Assembly: GCF_001424985.1 (NCBI RefSeq)
Contig: NZ_LMDA01000009.1
Coordinates: 1-64,000 of the forward strand
From: Rhizobium sp. Root1212
GTDB taxonomy: Bacteria > Pseudomonadota > Alphaproteobacteria > Rhizobiales > Rhizobiaceae
Direction of reading: 5' to 3'
DNA length: 64,000 bases
Made by a program: the position numbers and the translations under genes. The notes under the pieces were generated by a model. The model did not search any database and was not told the DNA's origin. It saw only the letters and a program-made list of their open reading frames with translations. Within the stretch, counting starts at the first letter, position 1. Each line of letters begins with the position of its first letter. Below, one piece after another: positions 53,789-62,945 of this stretch.

Positions 53789-54636
53789 CAACAGTTTGTC
53801 TGACGTTCGATTTTGACGCCGTCTCGCTGTGGATCAGTTCACTCAAGCAAACGACAGCAAATCCGATGTCGAGGGGCGAGTTTGGCGCAAACGTCGGCCT
53901 ACCGCGCGTATTGCAGCTCCTGTCCGAGAAGCAGGTTAAAGCGACATTTTTCGTTCCTGCCCACACGGCAGCATCGTTTCCTGCTGAGACATTGACCATC
54001 CTGGAGGCCGGTCACGAGATTGGCGTCCACGGATACTGCCACGAGACGCCTATTGGATTGAGCCGCGATGAAGAGGCTTCCCTCCTGGATCGATCACAGT
54101 CGAAGTTGCGCAATTCCCTTGGCAACGATTTCCAGCCCGTGGGCTATCGGTCGCCTGCATGGGACCTTTCCACCAATTCAGTCGAGTTGTTGGAAGAGCG
54201 GGGCTTTCTCTACGACAGTAGCCTGATGGCCGACGACTATTCGCCATACTGGGCGCAGCGAGGTTACGAGGTCTCCGAAGAAATCTTCAGACCGGGGCCG
54301 CCGTCGAAGGTCGTCGAAGTCCCGGTCGCATGGGAGTTGGACGATTTCCCTCATTTCATGTTCCTGAATAAGCCGATGTACCAGGGGATGCGAACACCCG
54401 CTGAGGTGTTCGAGCTATGGAAGGGTGAGTTCGACTTCTCGTCGACGATAGATCGGGGAGTTTTCACCCTGACAATGCATCCTCAGATCATTGGCCGGGG
54501 CCCTCGGATCGCAATGCTCTCCAAGCTCATTGATCATATGAAAGCGACGCCAGGCACCTCGTTTTCGACCGTCGCCGACGCGGCGCTCGCCTGGAGAGCG
54601 TCCGCGACCCATCCATCTGTTGAGACCAATCGATGA
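53785..54636 (+). CDS. Polysaccharide-deacetylase-fold (NodB-like) hydrolase, cytoplasmic
   Basis: A 283-residue NodB-fold enzyme without a signal peptide: LTFDFDAVSLW (catalytic/metal Asp), TFFVPAHTA, EIGVHGYCHETP (metal His), GYRSPAWDLS and LTMHPQIIG (catalytic His). This resembles the cytosolic HpPgdA/PuuE allantoinase-type branch, which hydrolyses cyclic or linear amides, rather than cell-wall deacetylases. Placed between an acyl-CoA dehydrogenase and an acyl-CoA ligase, it probably opens or cleaves a C-N bond in the pathway substrate. Coupled at both ends by 4-bp overlaps. Confidence 0.87.
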   Translation: MTTVCLTFDFDAVSLWISSLKQTTANPMSRGEFGANVGLPRVLQLLSEKQVKATFFVPAHTAASFPAETLTILEAGHEIGVHGYCHETPIGLSRDEEASLLDRSQSKLRNSLGNDFQPVGYRSPAWDLSTNSVELLEERGFLYDSSLMADDYSPYWAQRGYEVSEEIFRPGPPSKVVEVPVAWELDDFPHFMFLNKPMYQGMRTPAEVFELWKGEFDFSSTIDRGVFTLTMHPQIIGRGPRIAMLSKLIDHMKATPGTSFSTVADAALAWRASATHPSVETNR

Positions 54637-56186
54637 ACACGACCGTTAAGAAGGCGTCTGAAGTGACATTTAACCTCGAACCCGAGTTCCCGTCAGTCTA
54701 TGCGGCCTTCGAGGCAAGTGCGCGGCGAAACCTAGCTAAGATCGCGCTGGTATTTGAAGGCACGAGCATCACCTATGCCGACCTCATCGAGCGTATCGAG
54801 AACACAGTGCGGCATCTCCGGTCCCGGGGGATTGGGAAGGGAGACGCGTTCGCTGCGTTCAGCCAAAACCGTCCCGAGCAGCTTTACTGTTACTATGCTG
54901 CGGCAAAAATCGGAGCGGTGTTCGTCCCCGTGAACCCGAACCTGACACCTTCGGAGGTCGAGTATACGGTCGCTCATAGCGAGGCGAAGCTGCTCTTCCA
55001 TGATGAGGTGGTCGCGGAAACTGCGAAGGCAGCTGTATCCAACGCTCTACTCGTTCCCATGGAAGAACTCGCCACTCAACTGCCAGTCAGACTGCTAGAC
55101 TCTGCTGTCGTAACGCCACAGGACGACTTCCTGGTCATCTATACCTCTGGGACGACCGGGGCACCGAAGGCGATCATCCTGAATCATGCGGCTCAGATGG
55201 ACGGCCCGGCCGCGTTGGCTCGGATGTTCGGCATCACCTCCGATGACATCACGCTCGTCGCACTGCCACTCGGCTATCTGTACGGCCTTTCGACGGCTGC
55301 TGCGACCAGTCTCCAAGCAGGCGGTACCGTGGTTATCCTGCGACGTTTCCACCCGCGCGACGTACTCGCTGCCTTGGTCGAGAACAAGGCGACCGTCTAT
55401 CACGGAGTTCCCACCATGTTCTCCATGATGATGGAGTATTGCGAACAGCGGTCGCTGACATTCGATCTGTCCCAGATGAGGAAGTTGATCTGCGCGGGCG
55501 CTCCTCTCACTTCCGAGGTAGAGAAACGCTTCGTCTCGCAGTTCGGGAAAGAGCTGGAAAACTACTACGCTCTTACAGAATGCACGCCGGTTTTCGGACG
55601 CTATTTTGATGATCCGACGCCACTGCCCGAAGGTTCGATTGGTCGAGCTGCCCCCGGAGCAACGGTGAAAATTCTTCGTGCCGATGGGAACGAATGCGGG
55701 CCGAACGAAGATGGTGAGCTTTTTGTGCGGGCAGCGGCAACGCTCGACCGATATCTCAAGAATCCGTCAATGACCGACGAAGCTCTCAGCGATGGACTGT
55801 TCAAAACAGGTGATCTTGTAAGGCGCGACGAGAACGGGTTCTTCTACATTACCGGCCGGATCAAGGAGATCATCATTCGTGGTGGGGCAAACATATCCCC
55901 TGCGGAAGTGGAGAAAGCCCTTATCTCCCATTCTGGTGTGCAGGACGCTGCCGTCATCGGCGTAGCAGACAAGATTTTTGGCGAAGTTCCCGTCGCCGTG
56001 GTCGTGCGCCGCCACGGCTCCGAAGTTTCGCAGGAGGAGCTGATCTCGCACGTCGAAGGTCTCCTTTCGGACTTCAAGGTGCCCCGGACAATCGTCTTCG
56101 AGACCGAACTCCCTCAAGGCAAAACTGGAAAGACCGACAAGAAGGCGCTGAAGGAACGCGTCGAAGGGCTGCTTGCTAACCGCTGA
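54633..56186 (+). CDS. AMP-forming acyl-CoA ligase
   Basis: A 517-residue ANL-superfamily enzyme: VIYTSGTTGAPKAII (AMP-binding P-loop), YYALTECTP, FKTGDLVRRDENGFFYITGRIKEII (hinge) and the C-terminal PQGKTGKTDKKAL with the catalytic Lys. It activates a carboxylic acid with ATP and CoA, releasing AMP. It feeds the acyl-CoA dehydrogenase in the same operon. Substrate unknown. Confidence 0.93.
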   Translation: MNTTVKKASEVTFNLEPEFPSVYAAFEASARRNLAKIALVFEGTSITYADLIERIENTVRHLRSRGIGKGDAFAAFSQNRPEQLYCYYAAAKIGAVFVPVNPNLTPSEVEYTVAHSEAKLLFHDEVVAETAKAAVSNALLVPMEELATQLPVRLLDSAVVTPQDDFLVIYTSGTTGAPKAIILNHAAQMDGPAALARMFGITSDDITLVALPLGYLYGLSTAAATSLQAGGTVVILRRFHPRDVLAALVENKATVYHGVPTMFSMMMEYCEQRSLTFDLSQMRKLICAGAPLTSEVEKRFVSQFGKELENYYALTECTPVFGRYFDDPTPLPEGSIGRAAPGATVKILRADGNECGPNEDGELFVRAAATLDRYLKNPSMTDEALSDGLFKTGDLVRRDENGFFYITGRIKEIIIRGGANISPAEVEKALISHSGVQDAAVIGVADKIFGEVPVAVVVRRHGSEVSQEELISHVEGLLSDFKVPRTIVFETELPQGKTGKTDKKALKERVEGLLANR

Positions 56187-56215
56187 AAGTTGATACCAGA
56201 GACCGGGGCCACTCA

Positions 56216-57655
56216 ATGCAATTGTCCGAATACCAAAAGCTAGATGGAATTGCGTTAGCGCGTATTATCCATGACCGGGAAGTCACGCCTGTTGAGCTTA
56301 TGGAGCGTGCCATCGAAATCGGTGATGGGCGTGCCGCCACGCTCAATGCACTTTGCTATGTTGACCGTGAGCGGGCGATTGACGCGGCTAGGTCGGCGAC
56401 ACCAAAGGGCCAGTTTGGAGCGCTTCCATTCCTTCTGAAGGACTCGGGTCTGGCATCGAAAACGTTGCCTTCGAGTGTTGGATCGCGGCTTTTCGGAGCC
56501 ATGAAATCATCTATCAATGCGACATTAAACGAACGTTTTATCGAAGATGGCTTCATTTCCTTCGGGCGCACCACCGTTCCTGAATTTTGCATGGCTCCGA
56601 CTACGGAAGCCGTCCAAAACGGTGGCCCAACACTTAACCCGTGGGATGAAGCGCGCTCGGCGGGCGGGTCCAGTGGAGGAGCCGCAGTAGCAGTCGCCAC
56701 CAGCGTGGTGCCCATCGCGCATGGGAGCGATGGCGGTGGCTCCATCCGAATTCCCGCAGCCTGCTGCGGCGTTTTTGGTCTTAAGCCCTCCAGAGGTTTG
56801 GTGCCGATTGGCCCGTCCAGAGGAGAGGCGTGGGGCGGGTTGGCGGCTGACGGCGTGCTCACGAGAACCGTTCGCGATACAGCTGCCGCACTGGATGGTG
56901 TTGTCGGTATGGAACTTGGTGCACCTTACGCTGCCCCGCCTGTTCCGGGAAAATACCTCGACCTTCTGGACCAGCCATTCGAAAGGCCGCTTCGGATCGC
57001 AATGTGGACGACGGCGTTCGACGATATAAAGGTCGCTGACGAATGTGTGGCTGCGGTTGAGTACACCGCTGGCCTTTTAAGGTCACTTGGCCACGAAGTC
57101 GTTGATGTTCCATTTGCGCCAATCAAGTACAGCAGTTTCCTTCGGGCGCACCAGGACGTGCTCGCCGCCAGTGTCACCATGACCGTGAATGGTATGCTTC
57201 GGGCCAAGCCGGATATCGATCTGCGAACGTCCTTAGAACCTGCCATCCTGGATGCCTACTTTATTGGCAAAACCCTGTCGGCCGAGACCTATGCTCTTGC
57301 GATCAATCGGTTCCACAGCATCACCAGGCAAATGGAGGTGTATATGGTCGACTACGACTTCGTGCTTACGCCGACACTGACCCAGTTGCCTGCACCCATC
57401 GGTACCCATTCGATGGATACGGATTTCCGGACCTTCCGGAATGCAGTGGGCCTCTACACGACGTTCTTGGCCATCATCAACGCATCCGGGCAGCCCGCTG
57501 CCAACGTCCCAGTTTTTTGGACAGAGGACGGCCTGCCGGTCGGCGTGCAACTCGTTGGACGTTTCGGTCACGAGGCGGACCTACTGAAAATCTCGGCGCA
57601 GCTTGAGGAGGCTGCTCCCTGGATCGGACGATACGCCCATCAGTTTCACGCTTGA
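56216..57655 (+). CDS. Amidase-signature-family amidohydrolase
   Basis: A 479-residue amidase with the full Ser-cisSer-Lys triad: Lys75 in PFLLKDSG, Ser152 in SAGGSSGGAAVAV and Ser176 in GSDGGGSIRIPA. It hydrolyses an amide to an acid and ammonia or amine. It lies 29 bp after the ligase gene, which can then activate the released acid. Together with the NodB-fold hydrolase it points to an amide-containing substrate. Confidence 0.93.
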   Translation: MQLSEYQKLDGIALARIIHDREVTPVELMERAIEIGDGRAATLNALCYVDRERAIDAARSATPKGQFGALPFLLKDSGLASKTLPSSVGSRLFGAMKSSINATLNERFIEDGFISFGRTTVPEFCMAPTTEAVQNGGPTLNPWDEARSAGGSSGGAAVAVATSVVPIAHGSDGGGSIRIPAACCGVFGLKPSRGLVPIGPSRGEAWGGLAADGVLTRTVRDTAAALDGVVGMELGAPYAAPPVPGKYLDLLDQPFERPLRIAMWTTAFDDIKVADECVAAVEYTAGLLRSLGHEVVDVPFAPIKYSSFLRAHQDVLAASVTMTVNGMLRAKPDIDLRTSLEPAILDAYFIGKTLSAETYALAINRFHSITRQMEVYMVDYDFVLTPTLTQLPAPIGTHSMDTDFRTFRNAVGLYTTFLAIINASGQPAANVPVFWTEDGLPVGVQLVGRFGHEADLLKISAQLEEAAPWIGRYAHQFHA

Positions 57656-57724
57656 ATTGCCGCATTTCTCAAAACGATGCGGTCCGAAAAAAGACGAACT
57701 AGTATTCAAATCTAAGGAGCGAAT
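57656..57724. promoter_or_regulatory. Operator-like site before the second MaoC gene
   Basis: 57692-57705 reads AGACG-AACT-AGTAT, nine of ten consensus positions, with a poor copy (AAACG-ATGC-GGTCC, seven of ten) 20 bp upstream. TAAGGAGCG just before the ATG at 57725 is the ribosome site. Confidence 0.4.
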
Positions 57725-58195
57725 ATGACCCAACTTACCGTCGGCCCGAATGCATTGTTCTTTGACGACTTCGTCGTCGATCAGAACTGGACCAGCCCCC
57801 GCCGCACGATCACCGAAGCAGACATTGTGATGTTTGCTGGAATGACCGGCGACTACAATCCCGTTCACACCGACGAAGAATTTGCCAAGACAACTCCGTT
57901 CGGTACGCGCATTCTCCACGGGCCTGCTGTATTTGCTATCGCGACGGGCCTTGAGTTCCGGCTTGGTATTAAGGAAGGCACTGCCATCGCCTTCTTGGGC
58001 ATGACCTGGGACCTGAAAGCCCCGGTCAAGATCGGCGACACCATCCATGTTGCACAAAAGGTCGCAAGCATTCGGCCGACCAAGAACCCCGCTCGCGGCA
58101 TCGTGAATTTTTGGGTCGAGGTGCGCAATCAGGAGGGCACCGTTTGCCAGGAAGGCGAATGGAAGGTGATGTTCCACTCGAAGGCTGCCGCCTAG
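57725..58195 (+). CDS. MaoC-family (R)-enoyl-CoA hydratase-like protein
   Basis: A 156-residue hot-dog protein: FAGMTGDYNPVHTDEEFAKTTPFGTRILHGPAV carries the Asp-His hydratase motif. It should hydrate the enoyl-CoA made by the acyl-CoA dehydrogenase upstream. A GC-rich hairpin follows at 58204-58232. Confidence 0.9.
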   Translation: MTQLTVGPNALFFDDFVVDQNWTSPRRTITEADIVMFAGMTGDYNPVHTDEEFAKTTPFGTRILHGPAVFAIATGLEFRLGIKEGTAIAFLGMTWDLKAPVKIGDTIHVAQKVASIRPTKNPARGIVNFWVEVRNQEGTVCQEGEWKVMFHSKAAA

Positions 58196-58203
58196 TTAGG
58201 ATT

Positions 58204-58232
58204 GGCTCCGCCGCCCCCAAGGCAGCGGAGCC
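58204..58232 (+). terminator. Hairpin after the second MaoC gene
   Basis: Perfect arms GGCTCCGC and GCGGAGCC enclose a 13-base loop. No clear T-run follows, so termination efficiency is uncertain. Confidence 0.5.
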
Positions 58233-58628
58233 CTGCGGCCAGCTAGAAGGCGCTCTGAAACCTACGTAGCTGTGCGCTTACGGGTTTCCTCAAACTGCAA
58301 CGCTTAACTACCGACGTCGCGTTCAGCACCATATTCAGACGCCGTCAGTTTCACCGGCCGATCTCGGAAGTCCGGTGACCCGCCATTGAAGTCGGTCATT
58401 CAGATGTGATCCCATCGAGCCAGTCGTCACGGCCAGCAAACGGCTCCGATAAGAAGCCATAGTTTTCCTACAGTCTCACGCGCTTCATTCTAGTTCGTAA
58501 CCCGTTGGAAACAGTGGTACTCAAGATCAACAACATCAAAAAACGTAACAATAAGGGAACGAGCAAAACTCGGGCATGCGGCCTAAACGAAGTGGCGCGC
58601 GAGTGCAGCTCCTGAGGTGAATCCAGAC
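58233..58628. other. About 400 bp without a supported gene
   Basis: No protein-like frame, RNA gene or repeat was recognised. No good copy of the shared operator is present. It must carry the promoter of the following GMC/ABC operon. A GAGGTGAA ribosome site lies before the ATG at 58629. Confidence 0.5.
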
Positions 58629-60263
58629 ATGGGACAGGCAGCAATTCCACAAGGCAAGCAGTTCGACTTTATCGTCGTTGGGGCAGGGTCAGCTGGTGCC
58701 GTAATCGCCAGCAGGTTGAGCGAGAAGTCGAAGTACCGAGTCCTTCTCGTAGAGGCAGGTCCGGATAACGCAAACTGGCGGATTGATATGCCAGCCGCCG
58801 TCGGGACACTCCTCGATAACGACCGTTTCAACTGGCACTATCGCTCCGAGCCCGACCCGAAAATTAAGAACCGGACGATTGATTTGCCTCGCGGAAGGGT
58901 TTTGGGTGGCTCGTCTTCAATCAACGGCATGGTTTACACCCGAGGGCAGCCTCAAGATTACGACGATTGGGAAACCGTCCACGGTTGCACGGGTTGGAGC
59001 TATGAGAAGGTACTACCTCTCTTTAAGCGCGCCGAGTCATCCTGTTGGGGCGATACTACCTACCGTGGCGGAAGCGGTCCTATACAGACGCGCGTTGCCA
59101 CGGACATGTACACAAAGCGGTTAAATCTGGCATGGCTCGTTGCCGCCGCGCAGGCAGGATACAAGGTAAATCCTGACACAAACGCGCATGATCCAGAAGG
59201 ATTTTGCCCGAATGAACAAACGATTGGTAACGGCGCACGCAGCAGCACCGCCAAGGCTTATCTGACAAAGGACGTCAGAAACCGGAAGAACCTGACGATC
59301 TTGACGGCCGCTTTCGTGAACCGGGTTCTCCTGGAGGGGAAGCGGGCAGTTGGAATTGAGGTCGTTTTACGAGGAAAGACTGAGATTTTCAGGGCGTCTC
59401 GCGAGGTGATCGTATCCTGCGGCGCAATCAATTCCCCCCAACTTCTTATGCTCTCGGGCATTGGGCCCGCCGAAGCCCTCATGCGCTTGAATATCCCGGT
59501 AGCGTTGGACCTGCCTGGCGTCGGTCAGAACCTCCAGGACCACCCTGACATCGCTGTTCAGTTTGAGTGCAAGGACCCAGCAGACTCTCTGCTGTCAGCG
59601 ATGAAGTTCCCTCGCAACTTTCTGACCGGTCTTCGCTGGTTCCTTCGTCGGTCCGGATTAGGCGCTAGTAATCAATTTGAAGCTGCGGCTTTCTTAAAGT
59701 CGCGTCACGGGTTGGACAGGCCCAACATAAAATTTGAGCTGCTCCCCGTCGCCTTGATGCCGGATTCATACAAGGCCTATCCGTTCCCGACCTTCCAGAA
59801 CCACATCGGCCTTATGCGCGCCAATAGTAGGGGACAGCTGCGTTTGCGTAGCAAGGACCCGCGAGACACGCCGGAAATTCATCTGAACTACTTCCAAGAC
59901 CCGGTTGATCGGCAGTCTCTGCGAGAAGGCATTGAGATCGTTCGCAAGGTCGTGGGATCGCCAGCGATGGACCCCTACCGTAAGCGGGAAATCTCTCCTG
60001 GTCCGAACCTCCATCGCGAGGATGAACTCAACAATTGGATCGACGAGAATGTCATTACGGCATTCCACCAATCGGGCACCTGCAAGATGGGACCTGCTGG
60101 AGATCGTATGAACGTCGTTAATCCGACCCTGAGATTGCATGGAATTCAAGGGCTGAGGGTAGCGGATGCATCGATCATGCCGGTCGTAGTTTCTGCGAAC
60201 ACCAACGCAGCAACCATCATGATCGGAGAACGTCTCTCCGAAATCATCCTGGCGGAGAACTAA
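58629..60263 (+). CDS. GMC-family FAD oxidoreductase (third copy)
   Basis: A 544-residue GMC enzyme: [59 protein letters not shown], catalytic His in [13 protein letters not shown] and [15 protein letters not shown]. It is closest in style to the enzyme at 15678-17327. The ATG at 58629 is chosen over a GTG four codons earlier. It begins an operon with a binding protein, racemase-family enzyme and ABC importer, so an alcohol imported by that system is the likely substrate. Confidence 0.92.
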   Translation: MGQAAIPQGKQFDFIVVGAGSAGAVIASRLSEKSKYRVLLVEAGPDNANWRIDMPAAVGTLLDNDRFNWHYRSEPDPKIKNRTIDLPRGRVLGGSSSINGMVYTRGQPQDYDDWETVHGCTGWSYEKVLPLFKRAESSCWGDTTYRGGSGPIQTRVATDMYTKRLNLAWLVAAAQAGYKVNPDTNAHDPEGFCPNEQTIGNGARSSTAKAYLTKDVRNRKNLTILTAAFVNRVLLEGKRAVGIEVVLRGKTEIFRASREVIVSCGAINSPQLLMLSGIGPAEALMRLNIPVALDLPGVGQNLQDHPDIAVQFECKDPADSLLSAMKFPRNFLTGLRWFLRRSGLGASNQFEAAAFLKSRHGLDRPNIKFELLPVALMPDSYKAYPFPTFQNHIGLMRANSRGQLRLRSKDPRDTPEIHLNYFQDPVDRQSLREGIEIVRKVVGSPAMDPYRKREISPGPNLHREDELNNWIDENVITAFHQSGTCKMGPAGDRMNVVNPTLRLHGIQGLRVADASIMPVVVSANTNAATIMIGERLSEIILAEN

Positions 60264-60308
60264 AGCACTGAACTGAAGCAACCAAGGGGTTCAAAGAAGG
60301 AGGAAGAC

Positions 60309-61157
60309 ATGACGTTTCGAGTTCGCATGACGCTGCTGGGCGCAATCGCAGCTTTGGGTTTCAGCTGTACGGGAGCTTCTGCTGAAGACCTATCTGCCAA
60401 AGTCCCTCAGGCTTTGATGGAGAAAGGCACGCTCGTCATTGGAACCAGTATCGGTTACCCGCCATACATGTTCTACGACAAGGACGGGACAACTCTTCTC
60501 GGATACGAGCCCGAATTGATGGCAATCTGGGCGAAGTCATTGGGTTTGGGCGTCGACTGGAAGTCTGCATCGTTTGCCTCTCTCTTCAGCGGGCTGGAAA
60601 GCAAGCGCTATGATATCCTGCTCAACGGCGTGGTTGATACCGAGGAACGACGACAGAAATACCTTCTTGTGGACTACGCCAAGGACGGTTGGACCGTTGT
60701 TTTTCCCAAAGGCAACCCGAAAAACATAACAGAAAAACAGTCGTTGTGTGGGCTAAGGGCAGGGGTCATTGCCTCCACGTCTCAAGTGAACATCGAGACG
60801 ATCAGCAAGGAATGCGAGGCAGCCGGAAAGAAGGGCATCGAGATTTCAGTCTTTGATGCGGACACCGCAGGCCTTCTCGCGCTCCGATCTGGACGCGTTG
60901 ATGTTGTGTCCGTTCAGAGCCCGAGTGGTGCGTACTACGTCAAGGAAAATCCTGATCAGTTCGAGCTTCTTGCGTCGGAGAACTTCAAGCCGGGAGCGGT
61001 CGCTTTCATCCTGCCAAAAGGGGAAGCTGGTCTTGCCGAAGCAATCAGGGGCGTAATTCAGGCGTCCATCGATGACGGCTCGTACGCCAAGGTAATGGAG
61101 GCGTGGGGTATGTCCAGCCTTTCCGTCGACAAAGCAACAATTCACGGTGACGACTAA
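60309..61157 (+). CDS. Family-3 solute-binding protein of the polar-amino-acid-type importer
   Basis: A 282-residue periplasmic protein with a signal peptide of about 25 residues (ending GASAE) and SBP_bac_3 blocks LVIGTSIGYPPYMFYDKDGTT, GYEPELMAIWAKSLG and LLNGVVDTEERRQKYLLVDYA. It is distinct from the two orphan binding proteins at 6960 and 28468. AGGAGGAA precedes the ATG. The matching permease and ATPase follow two genes later. Confidence 0.9.
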   Translation: MTFRVRMTLLGAIAALGFSCTGASAEDLSAKVPQALMEKGTLVIGTSIGYPPYMFYDKDGTTLLGYEPELMAIWAKSLGLGVDWKSASFASLFSGLESKRYDILLNGVVDTEERRQKYLLVDYAKDGWTVVFPKGNPKNITEKQSLCGLRAGVIASTSQVNIETISKECEAAGKKGIEISVFDADTAGLLALRSGRVDVVSVQSPSGAYYVKENPDQFELLASENFKPGAVAFILPKGEAGLAEAIRGVIQASIDDGSYAKVMEAWGMSSLSVDKATIHGDD

Positions 61158-61160
61158 ACA

Positions 61161-61178
61161 AGCGGGCGAAAGCCCGCT
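61161..61178 (+). other. Intercistronic hairpin with GAAA tetraloop
   Basis: AGCGGGC-GAAA-GCCCGCT, a stable stem with a GNRA loop and no T-run, directly after the binding-protein stop. Such hairpins commonly protect the upstream mRNA, so that the binding protein is made in excess over the membrane parts. Confidence 0.6.
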
Positions 61179-61201
61179 CTCACCTCTATGAAAGGTTGGA
61201 G

Positions 61202-61927
61202 ATGTCAGTCCGGATAAACTACATCAATCCCTTCGGAAATAACGAGACCAACGCTCTAATCGAGAGCAGCCTTGCGCCGTTCGTGGCGTCGGGGACCGAA
61301 GTAGTGTTCACTAGTACGCCAGAGGTCCCGGAACGCAGGGACCCGTATTTCAGCGAATACCTCGTAGTGAAAGCAGTCGAGGCTGCAGCAGCCGAGGGAT
61401 TTGATGGGGTTATCATTGGTTGCTGTTATGACCCCGGCGTTCGCGTGGCGCGTGGCAAAGTTGATATTCCGGTGGTAGGCGCGCTTGAAGCCTGCTTGCA
61501 GCTGGCCCCCTTCTACGGCCGGGACTTCGCAATTGTGACCGACTATCATCAGGCTGCTTCGTTCATGGCCGACCTCATTGCTGTAAACGGCACTAACCGT
61601 TGTCGCGAGCTAACGGCAATCGACATGCACACGCCGGAAATGCTCCGTGATCCTGCTTCTGCTGGCGAGAAGGCAGTCGGGTTGGCGAGCAAATTAATAC
61701 AGGACGATGCAATCGAAGCCGTCGTAATTGCTTGCACTATGGTGGGAGCATGCGTCGAAACCTGGCTTCGTGAAAACCCGGAAAGCCGTGCACTTCCCCT
61801 TATCGATCCCAACGTTAGTGCTCTGCAAATAACGGAGAGCCTCATCTCCTTAAGACGCAACGGCGCATATTCCGTTGGGCGCAGAGGCTATTACGGAAAG
61901 TCCGACACTCTTTCGAAAGTGAGATAG
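61202..61927 (+). CDS. Asp/Glu/hydantoin racemase-superfamily enzyme, paralogue of 26105-26896
   Basis: A 241-residue two-cysteine enzyme: VIIGCCYDPGVRVARGK and AVVIACTMVGA carry the catalytic cysteine pair. The opening INYINPFG and the GCxYDPGVRVAR block are shared with the enzyme at 26105. The ATG at 61202 has AAGG at a good distance; the TTG two codons earlier is less likely. Placed inside an ABC-importer operon, it probably racemises or isomerises the imported compound. Confidence 0.87.
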   Translation: MSVRINYINPFGNNETNALIESSLAPFVASGTEVVFTSTPEVPERRDPYFSEYLVVKAVEAAAAEGFDGVIIGCCYDPGVRVARGKVDIPVVGALEACLQLAPFYGRDFAIVTDYHQAASFMADLIAVNGTNRCRELTAIDMHTPEMLRDPASAGEKAVGLASKLIQDDAIEAVVIACTMVGACVETWLRENPESRALPLIDPNVSALQITESLISLRRNGAYSVGRRGYYGKSDTLSKVR

Positions 61928-62003
61928 GCGGTTCACCGACAACAGTTGGTTACCGCGATCTAAAGTCAGAACGGAGGTGTGAACTCCGTTGAAAGGCGAC
62001 AAG

Positions 62004-62945
62004 ATGGCCAAGGCTGAAGCGATTTTTCAATCCCCACTTTATTCTCCGACGGAAGCGAACAAGCGAGCAGATATGCCGGAAAACTCGACACATCAGGATT
62101 TCGAGATTAGGCCGCTCCCGCACTACGAACGCTGGATTTCGGCACTGCTCCTGGTCGCGGTTCTGGGTGGGTTTGTCTACGTGCTCGCCGGGGCGCAGAT
62201 CAAATGGTCCACCATCCCGCAGTATGCGACTTCGACCATTATTCTGTCCGGGATCGGGGGTACAATGTATCTCACGATTGGGAGCATGGCGCTTGGGCTA
62301 TTGCTGGGCTTGATCGTCGCCATTGCACGAGGTTCTCAGAACTCTGTCGTAAGCAACGCAGCCGCCGCATATGTATGGTTATTCCGGGGTATTCCCGCTC
62401 TCGTTCTAGTGCTCTTGTGGTTCAACATTGCGTTGGTTGTGCCAAATGTTTGGATACCCTTCATCTTTTATGGTTCGACAAACGATATAGTGACGCCGTT
62501 TGTTGCTGCCTTGCTCGGATTGGCACTGACCGAGAGTGCCTTCATGTCGGAAATCGTCCGGGCAGGCATCATCTCGGTTGACCCTGGGCAAATCGAAGCT
62601 GCCAAATCCATCGGTCTTTCGCCTTGGAAAATCACCAAGCGGGTTATCCTGCCGCAGACCCTAAAGGTGGTAATTCCACCGACAGGCAATGAATTTATCG
62701 CAATGCTGAAATACTCTTCGATAGCCTACGTCGTTGCCTACCAAGAATTAGCAAGTCAATCTGCGAAGATTTATACGCAGAATCTCCAGGTCATCGAAGT
62801 TCTGCTTGCAGCAACCATTTGGTATGTCGCGCTCACGACCATTTTCTCGATCCTCCAGCACTGGATTGAAAAGGCTCTGCGGGACACAAGCGGCGGCTCC
62901 TTTGCTCGAAAAATGATGCGAAACATTGCTCCGGGGAGGTTCTAA
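62004..62945 (+). CDS. Polar-amino-acid-type ABC transporter permease
   Basis: A 313-residue permease: an N-terminal cytoplasmic extension of about 45 residues, then five to six helices with the His/Glu/Gln-type EAA loop AKSIGLSPWKITKRVILPQTLKVVIPPTGNE. Only one permease gene is present, so the channel is probably a homodimer. The ATG at 62004 has AAAGG seven bases upstream; a TTG at 61989 with GGAGGTG is an alternative. The stop overlaps the ATPase start by one base. Confidence 0.9.
   Translation: MAKAEAIFQSPLYSPTEANKRADMPENSTHQDFEIRPLPHYERWISALLLVAVLGGFVYVLAGAQIKWSTIPQYATSTIILSGIGGTMYLTIGSMALGLLLGLIVAIARGSQNSVVSNAAAAYVWLFRGIPALVLVLLWFNIALVVPNVWIPFIFYGSTNDIVTPFVAALLGLALTESAFMSEIVRAGIISVDPGQIEAAKSIGLSPWKITKRVILPQTLKVVIPPTGNEFIAMLKYSSIAYVVAYQELASQSAKIYTQNLQVIEVLLAATIWYVALTTIFSILQHWIEKALRDTSGGSFARKMMRNIAPGRF

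Noticed and set aside
53785-54636. Nodulation gene nodB or a cell-wall deacetylase
   Set aside because: No signal peptide or membrane anchor, no nodA/nodC nearby, and it is embedded in an acyl-CoA/amide operon.
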